A DNA stretch of 64,000 nt from Phoebastria nigripes (lineage: Eukaryota; Chordata; Aves; Procellariiformes; Diomedeidae), in NCBI GenBank assembly GCA_035582835.1, contig JAYKAV010002386.1:558696-622695 (forward strand), in the 5' to 3' direction. Numbering within the stretch: position 1 is the stretch's first letter; the number at the start of each line of letters is the position of its first letter. This document shows positions 12,001 to 25,457 of the stretch, piece by piece. Made by a program: the position numbers and the translations under genes. The notes under the pieces were generated by a model that was given only the letters and a program-made list of their open reading frames with translations, was not told the DNA's origin and did not search any database.

Positions 12001-15000
12001 ATTAAGGGTGCACAGTGAAGTAAAAGCAAGGAGAGAAGGAAGGGAACTGTTTGAATGCCACAGGCAATGGAGTATGTAAGGAATGTCCCAGAGTCCCCAT
12101 TTAAACTTTGTATTAAAAAAAAAAAAAAAACAAAAAAACAAAAAACCAAGCAACAAAGCAAAACATACAATATAAATAGAAACGGCGCAACTTCCAGAAA
12201 CTCAGAGCCTGAATATCCTCTTGCAACAGTTTTGAAGCAGGGCTTTTCTGCCATTGTAGAGCCGTGAATAACACCTGATTTGTACCACCTGGAAAGCAAA
12301 CCAGGCCATCTGCTTCTTATCAGCATGGAGGATATTGCATTCTGGAGTCAAAGCATCATCCAGGCAAAGGTGTGAAGAGGAGTTAATTGGAGAAACAGTG
12401 TGAGAAAGAAGATCAAAGGCTTTCTTAGAAGAGGGACGTTATCCATGTAGTCTTAACCTACTCTTAAAATTAAAAAGAATGTGTATTAGCCTTACCCTTT
12501 GGTGGGCTAGTCCTGCTACTTTCACTGAGTCTGCATGTGCAGACAGGTTGAGAAGGGCCTGCTTTGTGCAGAGATTGGTAGGAGAACGATACATTGCTTT
12601 AATCCTGCTCGCGCTCTCAACAGGGACCTTCAGTGAGACGTATGGTGTGTTGGCCTTGTGCTGGCTCCCTGCCCAGGGGCAAATCCCTCTCCGAGCAAGT
12701 GACGATGTTAGATTGTTAGCAAGATACGATGTTCAACAAAAGCCTGTGGCATATTTTCTTATTTCTCTTGCACAGAAACAAAATCAGACTGCAGAGTCCA
12801 TTTGATACGAGATCAGCTTCAATCATTCGGATTAACAAATAACATTTACCTGTAATTTTTCTTCATGTATTTCTCTAAAGTATTAACAACATGGATTTTT
12901 CTGTAGGAAGAGCAGATGTCTGTTTACCATAGGGGCAATTCTGACACTCTGGGAAGTGCCAGTGACCTGCATTTACAGTAAACATAGAAAAGAGGTCTGG
13001 CGGCAGGGAATAGTGCATGTGCATGACAGAACTGAAATGTAACCCTGCCTTTTGAACATGGCTAGACTTCTGGCAAGGTCATGGAGAGCTGTGAAACATT
13101 CTGGCACCTGCGACCCCCCAAGAGGCATGCTTCCATTTCCTTACAGGAATACCGCCAGAGAACAGTGTTTTAAATCTAATGATGACACAAATCAAATGTC
13201 CTTTTCCTACTTCAGGTATTTGCTTAGAGGCCAACATCCTCTTTGTTTTAAGAGGAGCTGAACATTTGGCCTGGAAGAGCTGTGTCCTGGCCTACCTCAG
13301 TGCTACAGTGAATGAGCTATTTTCATTTAAGCATTCATTTCTGAAAACATTTCTACTTGGAGACCTTTCTGACAGCAAAGTTTATAGTGCAAGTGATATT
13401 GAAAAGCCCATACTGTTCAACCATTTCCAAAGATTTTTTAAAAGGCAGAAAGGCTCTCTTGATTATTTGATCTGAAATGAGTTGTACATACCATGGGGCG
13501 TTCCTCAGTAATTCTTGCCTCACACCCATACCTTCCATCTGAGCTATGGCAGATATTTTAGAAAGACGTTTAGTTGTGACTGGAAAAGATCTCAACCCCT
13601 CATGAAATGTATTAGCTAACTCTTAGGTAATGCTACAAAACCTTCAGCTTCAAACACCAGCTTTTGCTAGGCAATGTTAGTGACGGAGGTGAAAGTAGAT
13701 GGACAGTTGCCCTGCCTTTTGAGCCATTTTGGTACTGATCCTGCCCCTGGCGTAAACCAGAGTCCAGGATTGTTCTTGCTCATGTCTGTCTGGAACGCTC
13801 TGCCTGTATGCTCATCATACTTTGAAGATTACCATTGTTTTTTGAAGCTGCAGAATAGGCCAGCAAAGATACAAAGGCTGACTTGAAAATGCACGCTGAC
13901 ATCATTGCTGCTGTTTCTGACTCAGCAGAGACATAGATGTGTTTCTTGAGTGGAGGATGTTGTTTCAGTTACTCACGCTTCTGAGGCAGTTTGGCATGAA
14001 AGACTGAACAGGGCGGAAACTTTCACTTTGAGCAAAAGAACAGTTTTAATAGAACATACATGCCTGTACCTTTTCACGTCTGTCCCTTCCCACAGCTTTC
14101 CCAGGCCAAATGTTCAACTCCCCAAACTGTTGGTGGCAAAAAAAATAAATTCAGTTAACTGTGAAGATGTGTTTTCAGAAAAAATTACAACTATGGAGTT
14201 CTTGAACAACAACATGGGAAAAGGCAAAGACCCTCCAGTTGCTGCAGAAGAAGATCCTAACACAACAGGATATTTTAGAGGAAAGGCATGGATGAGAACA
14301 TTATGCCATTATACTGCCAAGAGTCCTTGTCTTTTGTCCACCTCTTCTCCTTGGCAAGCTGCAGGCAAGCTGGAGGATGCAGCACAGATCTGGCACAGTC
14401 AAGAGGGATTTTCAGCTCCCCAATTCAAGCAGTGTCTAGGGTCCATCAGGTAAGCCAATATCTATGTAAACATCTAGTAACACCTACACAGGGGGCAATC
14501 AGGGCATCACCTTTGTACTTGTTTATCTGAGGCAGGTGCTCATAGTGATGACCATAACATTCCTGCAATAAGCAGAAACATGCAAAATGTTGAAGATTTT
14601 TTGAAAATGCTCATGTTCAATTTGTGAAACTCACACTTCTTGAAAAAGCCTCTCTTTGGGCAAAGAAAGCTGTTTTCCTCTTACACTTGCACGTATGCAT
14701 TCTTGATCTGACATGACTTGCAACCACAAGAGAGCACTCTTNCCTTTGAAGATTTCTCAGCTTCCCCAGAAAGCTAGAGACATGCCATTTAAGTTTTGCA
14801 AACTGCTTGTGAGCTGTTTCAGTTAGACCAGAGCAGCCGAAACAACAAAGCTTGCAGTTGTCTTTTGGATTTCATTGTGAAAAGCCTTTGGGTAGTTTTC
14901 AGATGACAGAAGATCCTTGGTTCCTGAAAGGGAGGAGTTCTGCCAAAACTTTGAAGATCCCTGTAAACTTTGCAAATTACCCATCTTTTGGAGACAATTA

Positions 15001-15220
15001 TATCAAACGATATCGTGGATTACAATACATGAGAAGTGTTTAGAGCCTGGAAGATTATTTATGTTTGGCATTAACTCTTATGGTCATAATTTCAAGCGGC
15101 GAGAAAAGGAATACACAGGAACCCTCTTATTATCTTTTGAAATATGAAGATCAGAGGAAAAGAAGGGTTTAAAGTGTGGAGTGATGGTCCTCAAAACCTG
15201 TCTGTAAATTAGCTGGCATC
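9050..15220. other. Spacer between divergent PRDM4 and ASCL4
   Basis: About 6 kb with ordinary A/T content and no ORF I can assign. It contains a short GT tract near 10157-10170, an A-rich tract at 12115-12160 and two ambiguous bases (9675, 14742). It probably holds regulatory DNA for ASCL4, but nothing was identified with confidence. Confidence 0.6.
12115..12160 (+). repeat. A-rich simple repeat
   Basis: Sixteen consecutive A followed by CAAAAAAA-type units. It could be a decayed retroposon tail, but no body was recognised. Confidence 0.8.
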
Positions 15221-15227
15221 CTACATC

Positions 15228-15234
15228 TATAAAA
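15228..15234 (+). promoter_or_regulatory. TATA box of ASCL4
   Basis: TATAAAA in the context ATCTATAAAAACAA. Transcription would start near 15258, giving a 5' UTR of about 190 bases before the ATG. No CpG island accompanies it, which suits a tissue-restricted developmental gene. Assignment rests on position and motif only. Confidence 0.55.
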
Positions 15235-15446
15235 ACAACAAGGCTTAGAGCTGATTTCCAGGCACAGAGTGGACCTCATGAGTTGTTAGTGGTGCTTTGA
15301 GATCTGAGTTTTTATACACCGCAGGAGGAAATTGCAGCCTGCGGGGCATAGTACCTATACAAATGTTTCCTCCTTGCTTGGACTGATACAAGATTTGGAA
15401 GCCAAATTCAGGAACTGACATTCCACTGGTGAGGAAAAAAAGAAGC

Positions 15447-16013
15447 ATGGACAGCAATAAAGATGATGATGGACTATTGAACAGGATTGCATTTCCAGGA
15501 GCTATGTCCCTGGCTAACAGCCATGTGCATCCCCATGGGGTACCCCTGAGAGAGCCCTTTGGGGTTCCCTTCCATCTGGACCCGTCTTACTGGGAGCAAG
15601 CCTACAGCGGGCACGCGGGTCGCATCTCCTACATCCCATTCCCTGGGTACGTGGGTGTCTATGACTATTCCTTTGAGCCTGCCTTCATTCGAAAGAGGAA
15701 CGAGAGGGAAAGACAGCGGGTGCGCTGCGTGAATGAGGGCTACACACGCCTGAGAGAGCACCTGCCCAAGGAATTTGCTGACAAGCGCCTCAGCAAAGTG
15801 GAGACCCTGAGAGCTGCGATAAGCTACATCAAACACCTGCAGAGCTTGCTGGACTGCCATCCCTTAGGGTCTAACAGTAAGGAAACGCTCTCTGCCAAGG
15901 AGCTCCCGGAAGCTCCCAGTCCTGGTCCCCCGCGGGAGTGCAACAGTGATGGAGAGTCTAAAACCTCTTCAGCTTCATCCCCCTACAGTGAATTTGAGGA
16001 GACGGGCAGCTAG
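15447..16013 (+). CDS. ASCL4: ASCL4, achaete-scute family bHLH transcription factor 4
   Basis: A single-exon ORF of 188 aa. The start chosen is the ATG at 15447 (MDSNKDDDGLLNRIAF), with A at -3 and G at +4. The bHLH domain spans about residues 82-135: basic region RKRNERERQRVRCVNEGY, then helix 1, the loop KEFADKRLSK, and helix 2 VETLRAAISYIKHLQSLL. The Asn-Glu-Arg-x-Arg DNA-contact motif is intact. N-terminal blocks such as FHLDPSYWE and FEPAFIRK and the C-terminal Ser-rich tail (ECNSDGESKTSSAS, ending EETGS) match mammalian ASCL4 rather than ASCL1, 2, 3 or 5. Class II bHLH factors of this type pair with E proteins to bind E-boxes; in mammals ASCL4 is associated with skin and other epithelia. 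The product is slightly longer than the human one (about 172 aa). It is divergent from PRDM4, as in mammals. Confidence 0.97.
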   Translation: MDSNKDDDGLLNRIAFPGAMSLANSHVHPHGVPLREPFGVPFHLDPSYWEQAYSGHAGRISYIPFPGYVGVYDYSFEPAFIRKRNERERQRVRCVNEGYTRLREHLPKEFADKRLSKVETLRAAISYIKHLQSLLDCHPLGSNSKETLSAKELPEAPSPGPPRECNSDGESKTSSASSPYSEFEETGS

Positions 16014-17400
16014 GAAACAGCCTCTCTGGAGACAGAAACCTTCAAGTTCGGCTGAAAACCAAATCTAAAACCCTGGGGATTTTTCTACAGTTGAAAATGA
16101 GTACCAGGAAAAGGGAAAACAGCTAGGAAAAAAAAAAAAAAGGTATTTTCAATCTGTCAAAGGACTTTAAATGTTGTCTGTACAAAATGTAAAGATGATT
16201 CGTAAGCAAACAGATATCTCTCAGGTTGCTTCAGCTATGTTACTAAACTTTATTTGGAATGTTAAAAATGAAGCAACTTTTGCATTCTAGTTTTCATTCA
16301 GCTTTTATTCTGTTTATCTATTTTCTTTTGCCTTTCACTCGATGAGACAGCAAAACCAGATAAATCCATTTCAGGAAATCCCCCTCCCCTTTCTCCTGCT
16401 TCCTCCTGTAAGTTTTATTGTCTATTTTTCCTGACTGCTAACCTGAGATGCACTGGGTTGCAAACACTTGGGCTGGGAAAGGTAAGATTTAGATAAAATG
16501 TCTTTCCCTAAAATTTTTAGAAAACTCACAGAAATACTTCTATTTCTGAAAAGACAATTTTTTAATATAAATAAGGCTACATTTGGGAATGAATTTCTTT
16601 TACGGCATCTTTAAAAGTGAAAGATGGGCATACATTGGGCACTGGCTATTTGGTGATTATTCAAAGGATGGTTTTCAGCAAAAGAAAATCTAACACTTTC
16701 ATTCTAATCAATGCTGGGAAGAGGGAAACAGAGTTCTGTAAAACTGCACCTTCAAAAGCAAAGCTCCACTCATGATACTGAAAAAATGTTGCCAGCCTTT
16801 TTCTTTCTTTTCTGAAAATTGAGTGTGTGGACAAAGTAGTCTTGACTGTGTCTTTTTGACAGGTCAGAGATTATATGCTTAGAAATATGTTCCTGTAGTG
16901 GTTAGGTACTGGTGTGTACAAAAAGGGTAACATTAAATACATCAGTTCACATCTGCATGAAAATGTAGGTATTTCTCCTTTTGTTTAGAATATTGTGTTA
17001 CTTTTTCAAAGAATGCACCGTTTAAAATTAATATCTCAAAATCTATGAAATATGTTTAATTTGGACCGTGTCTACTTAAAATGAGAATTTTTCTCCAAAT
17101 TGCTCAAAAACTTCCTTTCTCAAAGGCCAGATTTAAATAACATTTAGCTGTGTGCTTAAATCCCATTCTGAATATGGGGTAAACTCCTTCTTACCTATGC
17201 ACTTTCCACAGACCTTTCAAACTTTTGCTTTTTTGGCCTCACGTTGGTGAAATGGTTTTGTATCTTTTTGCTTTTCCTTCATGATATGCTGACTGAACAC
17301 CTGAAAAAATACTTGTATATAAATAAGAACAAATACTGATCAAATACCTCAAAATGTGTCCATAAATTTCATTTAAATAAAAAATTGAATTAATCCTGGC
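16014..17400 (+). other. Probable ASCL4 3' UTR with poly(A) signal near its end
   Basis: A/T-rich sequence following the ASCL4 stop, with many ATTT and TTTA stretches. A canonical AATAAA lies at 17376-17381 and is the best candidate cleavage signal, giving a 3' UTR of about 1.38 kb. A variant A/T-rich cluster near 16560-16575 could act earlier. The extent is inferred. Confidence 0.45.
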
Positions 17401-20400
17401 CGTGGTTTTTTTTCACTTTCAGTTGATAATGAATGGGACAGCACTGTTTGCAGGAGTAATGAATTTTCAGGGAAGAATAAAGAAAATGGATAGGAAGTAA
17501 ATACAAACTGCTACCTATGAAAATAAATTTTTATCTAGATTCTTAAATCTAGATAAGGAGCAGGTTTGTGCTGTGGGCATCTAATCAACATTACTTGGTA
17601 TAAAAATACTCTGCTGATTTCTAGAAAACTACTCTGAACGTTTATACACTTTTAGACATTGGGTGCCTGCCTTCAAGTACTTGCAGTCCAAGTCTGGGTC
17701 TAGCTATTGCTGGAGCTCTGAACCCAATTATTTTTTCTTAATTTACAGCTAAGAACCTTGAAAAACAAACACATTTAGGCAAATCACACACAGTTCAGAA
17801 ATGGAAAAAGCCTAAATGAGTTGTCCAAACAACTTGCTGCAAACTGTTCACTCAGCTTGACTGTACTGAAGCAGCACTGCTAAAAATGTTGATGGCAGTC
17901 ACAGCCTTCGTTCTTTATGTGGTAGCCAGCTGCCTTTTCTAATGATTATTTTGTTTTTCTAAGGGCTGTTGCTTTTGCAGGGTCTGTTTCCCAGACCCAA
18001 AAAGTAGAAGTCTAGTTGCCTGGACAGTTCTCTCTAAGGATCCAGAGCTGAAGCACTCATTTTTGGGTGCGTAAGTGTTTATATTTGTTATCCAAGAAAG
18101 GGGAGAAGGGCAAGGTAATGGTCTGAATGTCTGATTGGGATCCATTCTTCTTTGGCTTTTTTCCTTCCCTATTTGGTCTCTGACAAGAGATTCAACCTCT
18201 GTCTCTGCCTCAGTTTTGAGATTTCTGGAAATACAGTAGTGCTGCTGGTAACTCTGTCAGTAAACCTGAATTGCATTTCTCCCTCAAAGCAGAGATTAAA
18301 TCTTTGTTGTCTATGAAAAACGAGTACCTGAGACAAATTCTGTGAAACATATAGTTGTTTGTAAAGCACTCTGAAGATGAAAAGCAGTTAATATACATAT
18401 AATCACAATAAATAGCCAAATCAAACTGAACCACTAAAAATAAAAATGACCAGAATGACTGTTACTTCCTGGGCAGGAGGCATCAGATAATGCCTCAAAT
18501 AAATTTTTTGGTCTGATCGTTATCACAGAGATATATCCAGGAGCCATAATCCTCTGATTTCCAAATCCCAGAGAGATGGTGCATCATGCCACCTTCTCCA
18601 TGATCAGCTAGTTAGGCTGGCCCGACAAGTGGACTAGGTCGTGGCTCTGCCCCCTTTCAGCTTCATCCCACATGGGATGTTCCTCAACAGGAGTCTAAGC
18701 AAGTGGAGAGCATCACACCCTGGGCCTGTGCTTGGCCGTCACTGCTTTAAGGTGTCTCTTCCCGTGTGAGACGCAGGCTGATCTGCTGCACATCTAGATG
18801 GGACCGGTTTATTTGTTGCATATCCTTAATACTCTGCAGTCAGAACCAAACCTGGATTTTGTGAAATAATATACTGGAAAAGGCCTCTGGACCTCAAGTC
18901 AAGGAGACTGGTTAAAAGCCTACACTTCAATAAAACTGTAGCTACTTTTTTTTTAGATTATACATCTTTAACAGCTCTGGAGATGTCCTTAAAATACCTC
19001 CCAGTCCAACCTCAATGATGAAGATGCAAAAGCCAGAATGTCACGTGTATCTTAATTTAATTTTAAAGGAAAATGAATTTCTGGATGAAAAGGAAATTCT
19101 TTCTGTGGGAAAAATCTGTCACAGGTTGAACCACTCTCCTTAGGAAAGTTGTACATTTTTATTTCTCACAGTTCCTGTTGTCATGCAAACCTCTTGCACA
19201 CTTCTAGCACAAGGAAGTAGAAAACAGCTCAAGATTTCCCAAATATGGATCACTGCTTCCTACAGGCATCAACAAAGGTTTCAAGTGAATGCTACATTTC
19301 AAAAGCTTTCTTAAGCTGTTTCTGTCTAGACAAAGGTTTTCTTCAAAGCTTCTAAAGTGTATCATTATCAGACTTTGAAAGCAGACAATGATCCAACTTG
19401 TCACCCTGAGAATTAAAGTTTTAATAAAAATGTTGACCAGAAGAATTCTCTCCATGTGGCGCAATTACTATTTAGAAGAAAGGCAAACACTGATATCCCT
19501 AGGCAACCGTGCTACAGCTTTATCAAACTGCTGCACACCGAATGCAGACACTTTAATCTTCCTATCAAATGTGAAAAAAACACACATCTGAAGTCTTCCC
19601 TCTTCTGCCATTAAATTACAAATCCATTTGCTCCTTGATATTATCAGCATTTTAAAGATGTGTAATCCTGGCCATGGGATTGCTTTTAATCCTCTAATAG
19701 CTATTTAGCTGATTTCTTTGTAAAAGCCCATCCACACTCCTTTCATGTTATATTACCCAGTGTCAATAACATGGCCAAAGAAAACCAGAAGGCACTATAG
19801 AAAAGTCATGTTCAGAGAGTAAAGCAATCAGGGCCATTTTATCTCACTGGAATAAATGAACAGTGAACATCCACACAAAAATAAAGAATCTTTGAAAACA
19901 TTTGTCACCAGCATACTTGGGAAGGAGGCAAAACAAGATCCAAAACATTCTGAAGAGAGACTCTCAAGTGGTACCAACAGGAAAGCCCTGCTGAAGTTAG
20001 CTGAGGTCAACTGTAGCTGAGCAAGGTCTCGGTAAGTCTCTCCAAAATACAGTCTAAGCAAATATAACTTCAGCAAGTGCTCATCACTAGTAACCCTCAG
20101 TGTATAGATAAATGGCTACAGAGTAAGAGGTAAATTTGTTCTAGACAAATGGGGAGCATTAAAATGGTAAGCTCTTATGCAAGGCTGTCCAGCTGTAGAT
20201 CTGGAAGCCCTGTAAACACAAGATGAGCAACATTCTCCATCAACCTGAAGGTGTGCTTGTAGGTAAAAATTTGCTATAAATGCTCACTCATCTATTTCCC
20301 AGATGATTTTTATACATTTTTTCTACCTTGCTGTGAATATGTTCACTGACAGAGCAATGGAAGAGTTCTCCAAGTTGCCCTTGCTGGGAGAACAAACTAG

Positions 20401-23400
20401 AGGAGTGAAGGTGTTTCTAAAGGTAGATGTCTCTCTCCATGTTATCAGTGGACCTCCATACAGTCAATGGTGGATCAAATACAGAGAGGGGTCAGGCTAG
20501 GATGCTGGTGAAATGAGCACAGACTGCCAAGAACATTTGTTTGGAATTTACAGCAGTCTGGCAAGGTGGCACTGCTCAGAAGATGCCCCAGAGCTGGCTG
20601 AAAATGTTATGACTCAGCTACCCTGAGCCAAGACCCTGGAAACTCAATAGGAACCAGCATGTTCATTTAGTGTGCTGTGCAAGGGACTGGTAGTGCTTTT
20701 CAGGAGTGAAAGGACCACCTTTTTTTGTCATCAGAGTGTCCTTTCCCCTACCCACTCATATCCACATTGCGAGATTATTCCTCTGACCCTGAGGTCTGGT
20801 CAGCATAGCAGGCACAGCTAGCTGGTGGCACAGGTGTGCTTGGGTGGCAGCGGGGTTCTGGAGAGGCAGATGATGGCAGGGTGGGAGAAGGGCTGTTGGT
20901 TCACTCTGGGAAGGAGATACTTGCCTAGGTGGGTGTTCAGATGGAAGCTACCACTCTCTAAGAGTGGGATTCAGCAGGTCCTGTTTTAGCATCCACACTT
21001 CAGTAGCCTTGTCCTCTTGTATCACTCAAAAAATTGTCATTTAAAAAGCCAAGTCACAAAGTGGGCCTGGGAGAAGACAGAAGGTGCTATTTGCAGTGCT
21101 GTAGCGCTCAGCTCTACTGGGGGCTTACCACAAGGGCTTCACAGGAACAACACTCTCACTGAAATGAAATGAGCTTTTCTGGCTGCATAAAGCCCTGTGT
21201 GAAAGTCACCTGGTGGCACTCCTATGCTTGGCTATCACCCTTGTTGCCAGAACTTGTCCCTCCATGGCCTGAGCATGCAGCATGCACGCAGGGTACAACC
21301 AGCATCACGGCAGCTACTTGAGTATATGAAGGGTGTGGGCAGTTGCCTCTACCAGTTCTGGGCTGAGGGTGAGAATAAAGATTCAGGGCTCTAGCCTGGC
21401 AGCGAGGTACAGCCTCGGAAGAAAAAAACTTTGCCCCGTTGCAAACTGAGTTGAAAAATGAACAACAACTAAAACGCAACCCAGGAATGGATAGTATGGG
21501 TATGTGCGGAGGCTGGGTTTATTGGATACACTTCAGAGGGAAACCACAATAAAAGGTTGGTTTAATTGGTTTCCCTTTATTTGTCACGGCTTACACAAGA
21601 ACCATTCTTCCCTAAGAAACATGGTAGGTGCGTGCGTACAAGCTGGAAAGGCTGGGGTACCCATGACCCGGCCCTGAAGCAGAGCTCTGCTGCTGTGCTT
21701 TTCCTGGGGAGACCAGGAACCTCATGCAATCCCACACCTTGCCAATCCAAGACAAAGCCCGTTAGCATTTTTTTGTCTGCTTTCCAGTGGAAACAAAGCT
21801 TAGGCTATGCTCTGTATGTGACACCTCCTGTCTCCAAAAGCTTCTGAACCTCCGCCTGATTTTCAGCCAAACCCTATGGGAAGAGAGTCTCAAAATGCAA
21901 ACCAAATTTCTCCTTTTTTTTTGTCAAAATAGGGGTTGGGCAGGGGCAGGGAGCCCAGCTTAGCGTTTATGGCTCTGGGTGATGAGCTGTGGTGCTTCAT
22001 GCTGGGTCAGATTCCTGTGCCACCCAACTGCTGGAGGCCACAATCCCTGGGGCAGACACAGAAAACAGGCAGTATGTCTGCTTTTTAGCCACCTCCAGTC
22101 ATAACTTGGTGTATTCATGTAAAATGAGGGGATTTGTTAAGGTCAATACATCCATCTGTGAAGCTGGGTGGCTGAAGACTCTGATTCATTACCACCACTG
22201 TCTTTAGATATGGCTGAAGGAGCCAACACCCCCAAAACTGTGGGTTACAGGGGTGGGGAGCAGTCAGCAAGTCCGTATTTCACTGAGTTCCCTCACCCTT
22301 TTTCAAAGGCTCTGAAGCCAAGCTTGTAGGACTCGCTGTCATTTGGGAATGAGCCTGCATTTGCTGAAGCACCAAGAGTTAAGTCTATGTTACCGTGGAC
22401 CTCAGGTTTATCAATTATGTTTTTGCAGATGCAGGAAATGAAAAGATATATTGGTATGGATCATGTTTTTTAGCCAGGCTAAAAGAAGCTTAGGAGTCCA
22501 TACATCTCTTTGCTGGTTTCTCCCTGGAAAATTTTGGAGACCCCTCGGCTCACTTCAGATATGACTGGAGATAGAGGTCTCAAAGACATGAAATTCCTAC
22601 ACGGCCCATGAAAACTGGTGGCATCAGAGTAGAAAGACAGGTCCTTACAAAGGGGAAAGCTAACATTGAATTGTCTTTTCAGTTTGACCCACTTGATGGT
22701 CAGCCAGCCCATGGGCACCAGCCAGCCATAAGCAGGCACATGTGCTTTGCTCTAGTGTAACATGCTGCCTCTTGCCCATTCTGCTGTGGCCAAGGGATGA
22801 AAATACGGGTTTTGGGGAGGGAGTTTTGGATTTGGGAGGGAGAAGCTGAATGAATGGACTGTGAGAGGCTGAAAGGTTGAAAATGTGGGGAAGGTAGTGG
22901 GCAGTGAAGCCTGGGAGCATATAACACAAATCCAAGCCAAGGTGCATTTGCTGTGCTGCTCACAAAGCANGTTGCCTGTCCCCATGATTTTATTTTGATG
23001 TGGTGTGGTTCTAGGCATATATATCAGATTTCTGTGTTCCAGGGCTGTCAGCTGTCGGCACTGAATCCTAACCAATCTCTTCCACCTGCACCGAGATCAC
23101 AAAGAGAACAAGTAGTTACAAATAAATGGAATTTTCACGTCTTTTTATGTATTTGCTTTACTGCCAGCATTATGCTATATTAGGCTGCTCTCTAGATGTA
23201 GCTTTTTTAAATTTAAGAAGCACCNAAGAAATCATAGGCTCAGCTGCAGAGGGTTTATCCCAGGGGAACACTCATGTGGAGGTGATATGTGCGTCCCCAC
23301 ACCCAGAGATGNTAAAGCTCACTGGTGCTTAATGAATTAAACTGATAATAAACTGTGTAATGTATAAATGAAATAAGCCAGATGGACAAACACAGGCGTG

Positions 23401-23576
23401 TGTGTTGTGGTGTTTGTGCAGGGGAGAAGGAGGAAGGATGGCAGGGGGGAGGGGGAAAAGAAAGTGGGTTTGCAGTGTGGCACACTGCTTGATATCAAAT
23501 CAGCTGCGTGGCTGAAACAAGGGAAATAGGAACAAATTAGATATGACACCTTTGGGGAGGATTAATTCCTGGAAGG

Positions 23577-23591
23577 AAAAAAAAAAAAAAA
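23577..23591 (+). repeat. Poly(A) run of 15 bases
   Basis: A homopolymer with no associated element seen. Confidence 0.9.
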
Positions 23592-25410
23592 GACTTAATA
23601 TATTTGCAGGCAAACCCTGTGGAGATATAAAAAGGCTGTGAGATTTTGCATAGCAGAAATGCTAATGAGANCAAGCAAAACAGCGACTCTCATGGACCAG
23701 GACTTAGAGGGAGCCATAGGCAGGGCTGGAGAAAGGCATGACTCCCTCCCTGGCCCCACCACCAGCCAATGTGGGTGTTTTCCACCATTTAAAGTGCTTT
23801 CTTCCTTCCCCTGGCATATTTATCCTCCTCCGCTGGAAGGGAGGAGTGCTCCTGCCCCTGGAGGGCTGGCTTTGCATTTTTAGCTGAGAGGTGCCATGAG
23901 TTTAGGGAGGACTCAGCTTTGCCTCTTAAGGCTTTGCTCACTTCAGGCATCCCTCACAAGCTTGGCCACAATCGGCTGCATCTGCTGTCTCTGTCACGAG
24001 GCAGAAATGAGAGGTGGGGCAGGCTGGGGCTGAACTGCAGGGTGGGCCTTAATCCTGAAGGAGGAAAACAGAATCGTGGGGAGGGTAAGAGGAGCCCAGC
24101 ACCATGAGGAGAGCTAGGACGAGGAGCCTGGAGCACGGATGGAGGCCAAGAGCAGGAGGTGTCTCTCTCAAATGAGTAGTTGCACCACTGACACCGCTCT
24201 TCCTCCCTCCTCCTCCTCTGTCCCCCGCACCGGGAGCCAGGAGTGCTGCTGGAAACCATGGGGACATTGTGTTGGGCATCACAGGGGAAAGGGAGAGCGC
24301 TGGCTCTGTGAACAGGGAGGAGGGGACAGGCGCAAAGTCCGTATTGTGAACGTCCAACCCAACACAGTAACACGTCTGTTAGAAGGAGGACTCAGAGAAC
24401 TGTAGGCTATGCATGCTCTGCTGGTCGTGATGGAAAGCTTTGTCAGGCTCAGGACTATAGGAAGGGCTGTTCCCTGCTGCTAGTGTTTTTCAGAGGGTGG
24501 ATATAGGTTTACATCATAGTGATAATGCCCACTTTCTTTACATTTTGCCATTCGCCATCGATCCCCGTTGTTTTCCTCTCCTCCTGTCTGCCCCTGTAGC
24601 CCTGGCTATTGCTATAGGGGCAAGGGTATAGGGGCATTTCCTGGCTGTGTATTTTGTGTCCTTTTCATACAGCAGCATGATTTTAGCATCCCTTCTTGCT
24701 AAGACCTCTCTGCTGATCACACGACGTGCGGCCCTTGATGAAGATGGACGTGCTTTGCAGCAGCTGGCGGGAGGTGGGCAGGGAGCTGCTTAATAAGCAA
24801 AATTTAAATTAAAAAAAAAAGCCCAACCCCTATCAGAAAAGAAGAAGCAATATGATTTTACCACCAGCCATTGTGCAAAAATGGCTGAGACCACAGCATT
24901 TGCATGACGGTGAGTCTGTCTGCCTGCACCTCAGACACACCACATTTATCTGCCTGCCATCGCTTCTCATTCGTCTCTTCTTGTTCATCATTGCAAAATA
25001 CCTCCAAGCGTATTTCTTATCAAAGTGCTGAGCAGTTGTGAGCAGGCTGTGCTCTACCTGGGGAGTGGAGGGGATAATTACAGAGCTCAGCCCACCTGCC
25101 GTCAGGAGCCGAGTGATAAACCCAGATTACTTCAGCCCTGGGTTTTCCCTCTGTTTCAACAACAGCATGGCCCTCCTCTTGCCTCTGTGCTGGGAACACC
25201 AGTAGATCTTGCCCCATCTCACTGGAAAATATCACCGGTCTGCCCCTATACCACTTTACCAGGAGCTGGTTGCAGCCAGGGCGCTGCCATGAGCTTGCTG
25301 GGCTGCTTGTCCCCTGTGTGAGTGGAAGCACCCGAGTCCCCTGTGCTCATAGATAAATCTGGCCTTGCACGTTACCCAGCTCTGGTATTGCAGAGCTGGC
25401 ATCTGCATCT

Positions 25411-25457
25411 ACTCTATTCTAGTCTATTCTATCCGTTCTATTCTATTCCATATATTA
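25411..25457 (+). repeat. Imperfect pentanucleotide microsatellite (TCTAT/TTCTA type)
   Basis: Repeated CTATT and TTCTA units with a few substitutions, ending in CCATATATT. An ambiguous base follows at 25463. Confidence 0.8.

Noticed and set aside
15429..15446. In-frame GTG upstream of the ASCL4 ATG
   Set aside because: Vertebrate translation would use the well-placed ATG at 15447; the six extra codons have no counterpart in ASCL4.
15474..15860. Minus-strand open frame of 128 codons antisense to ASCL4
   Set aside because: A shadow of the conserved bHLH coding sequence; no independent support.
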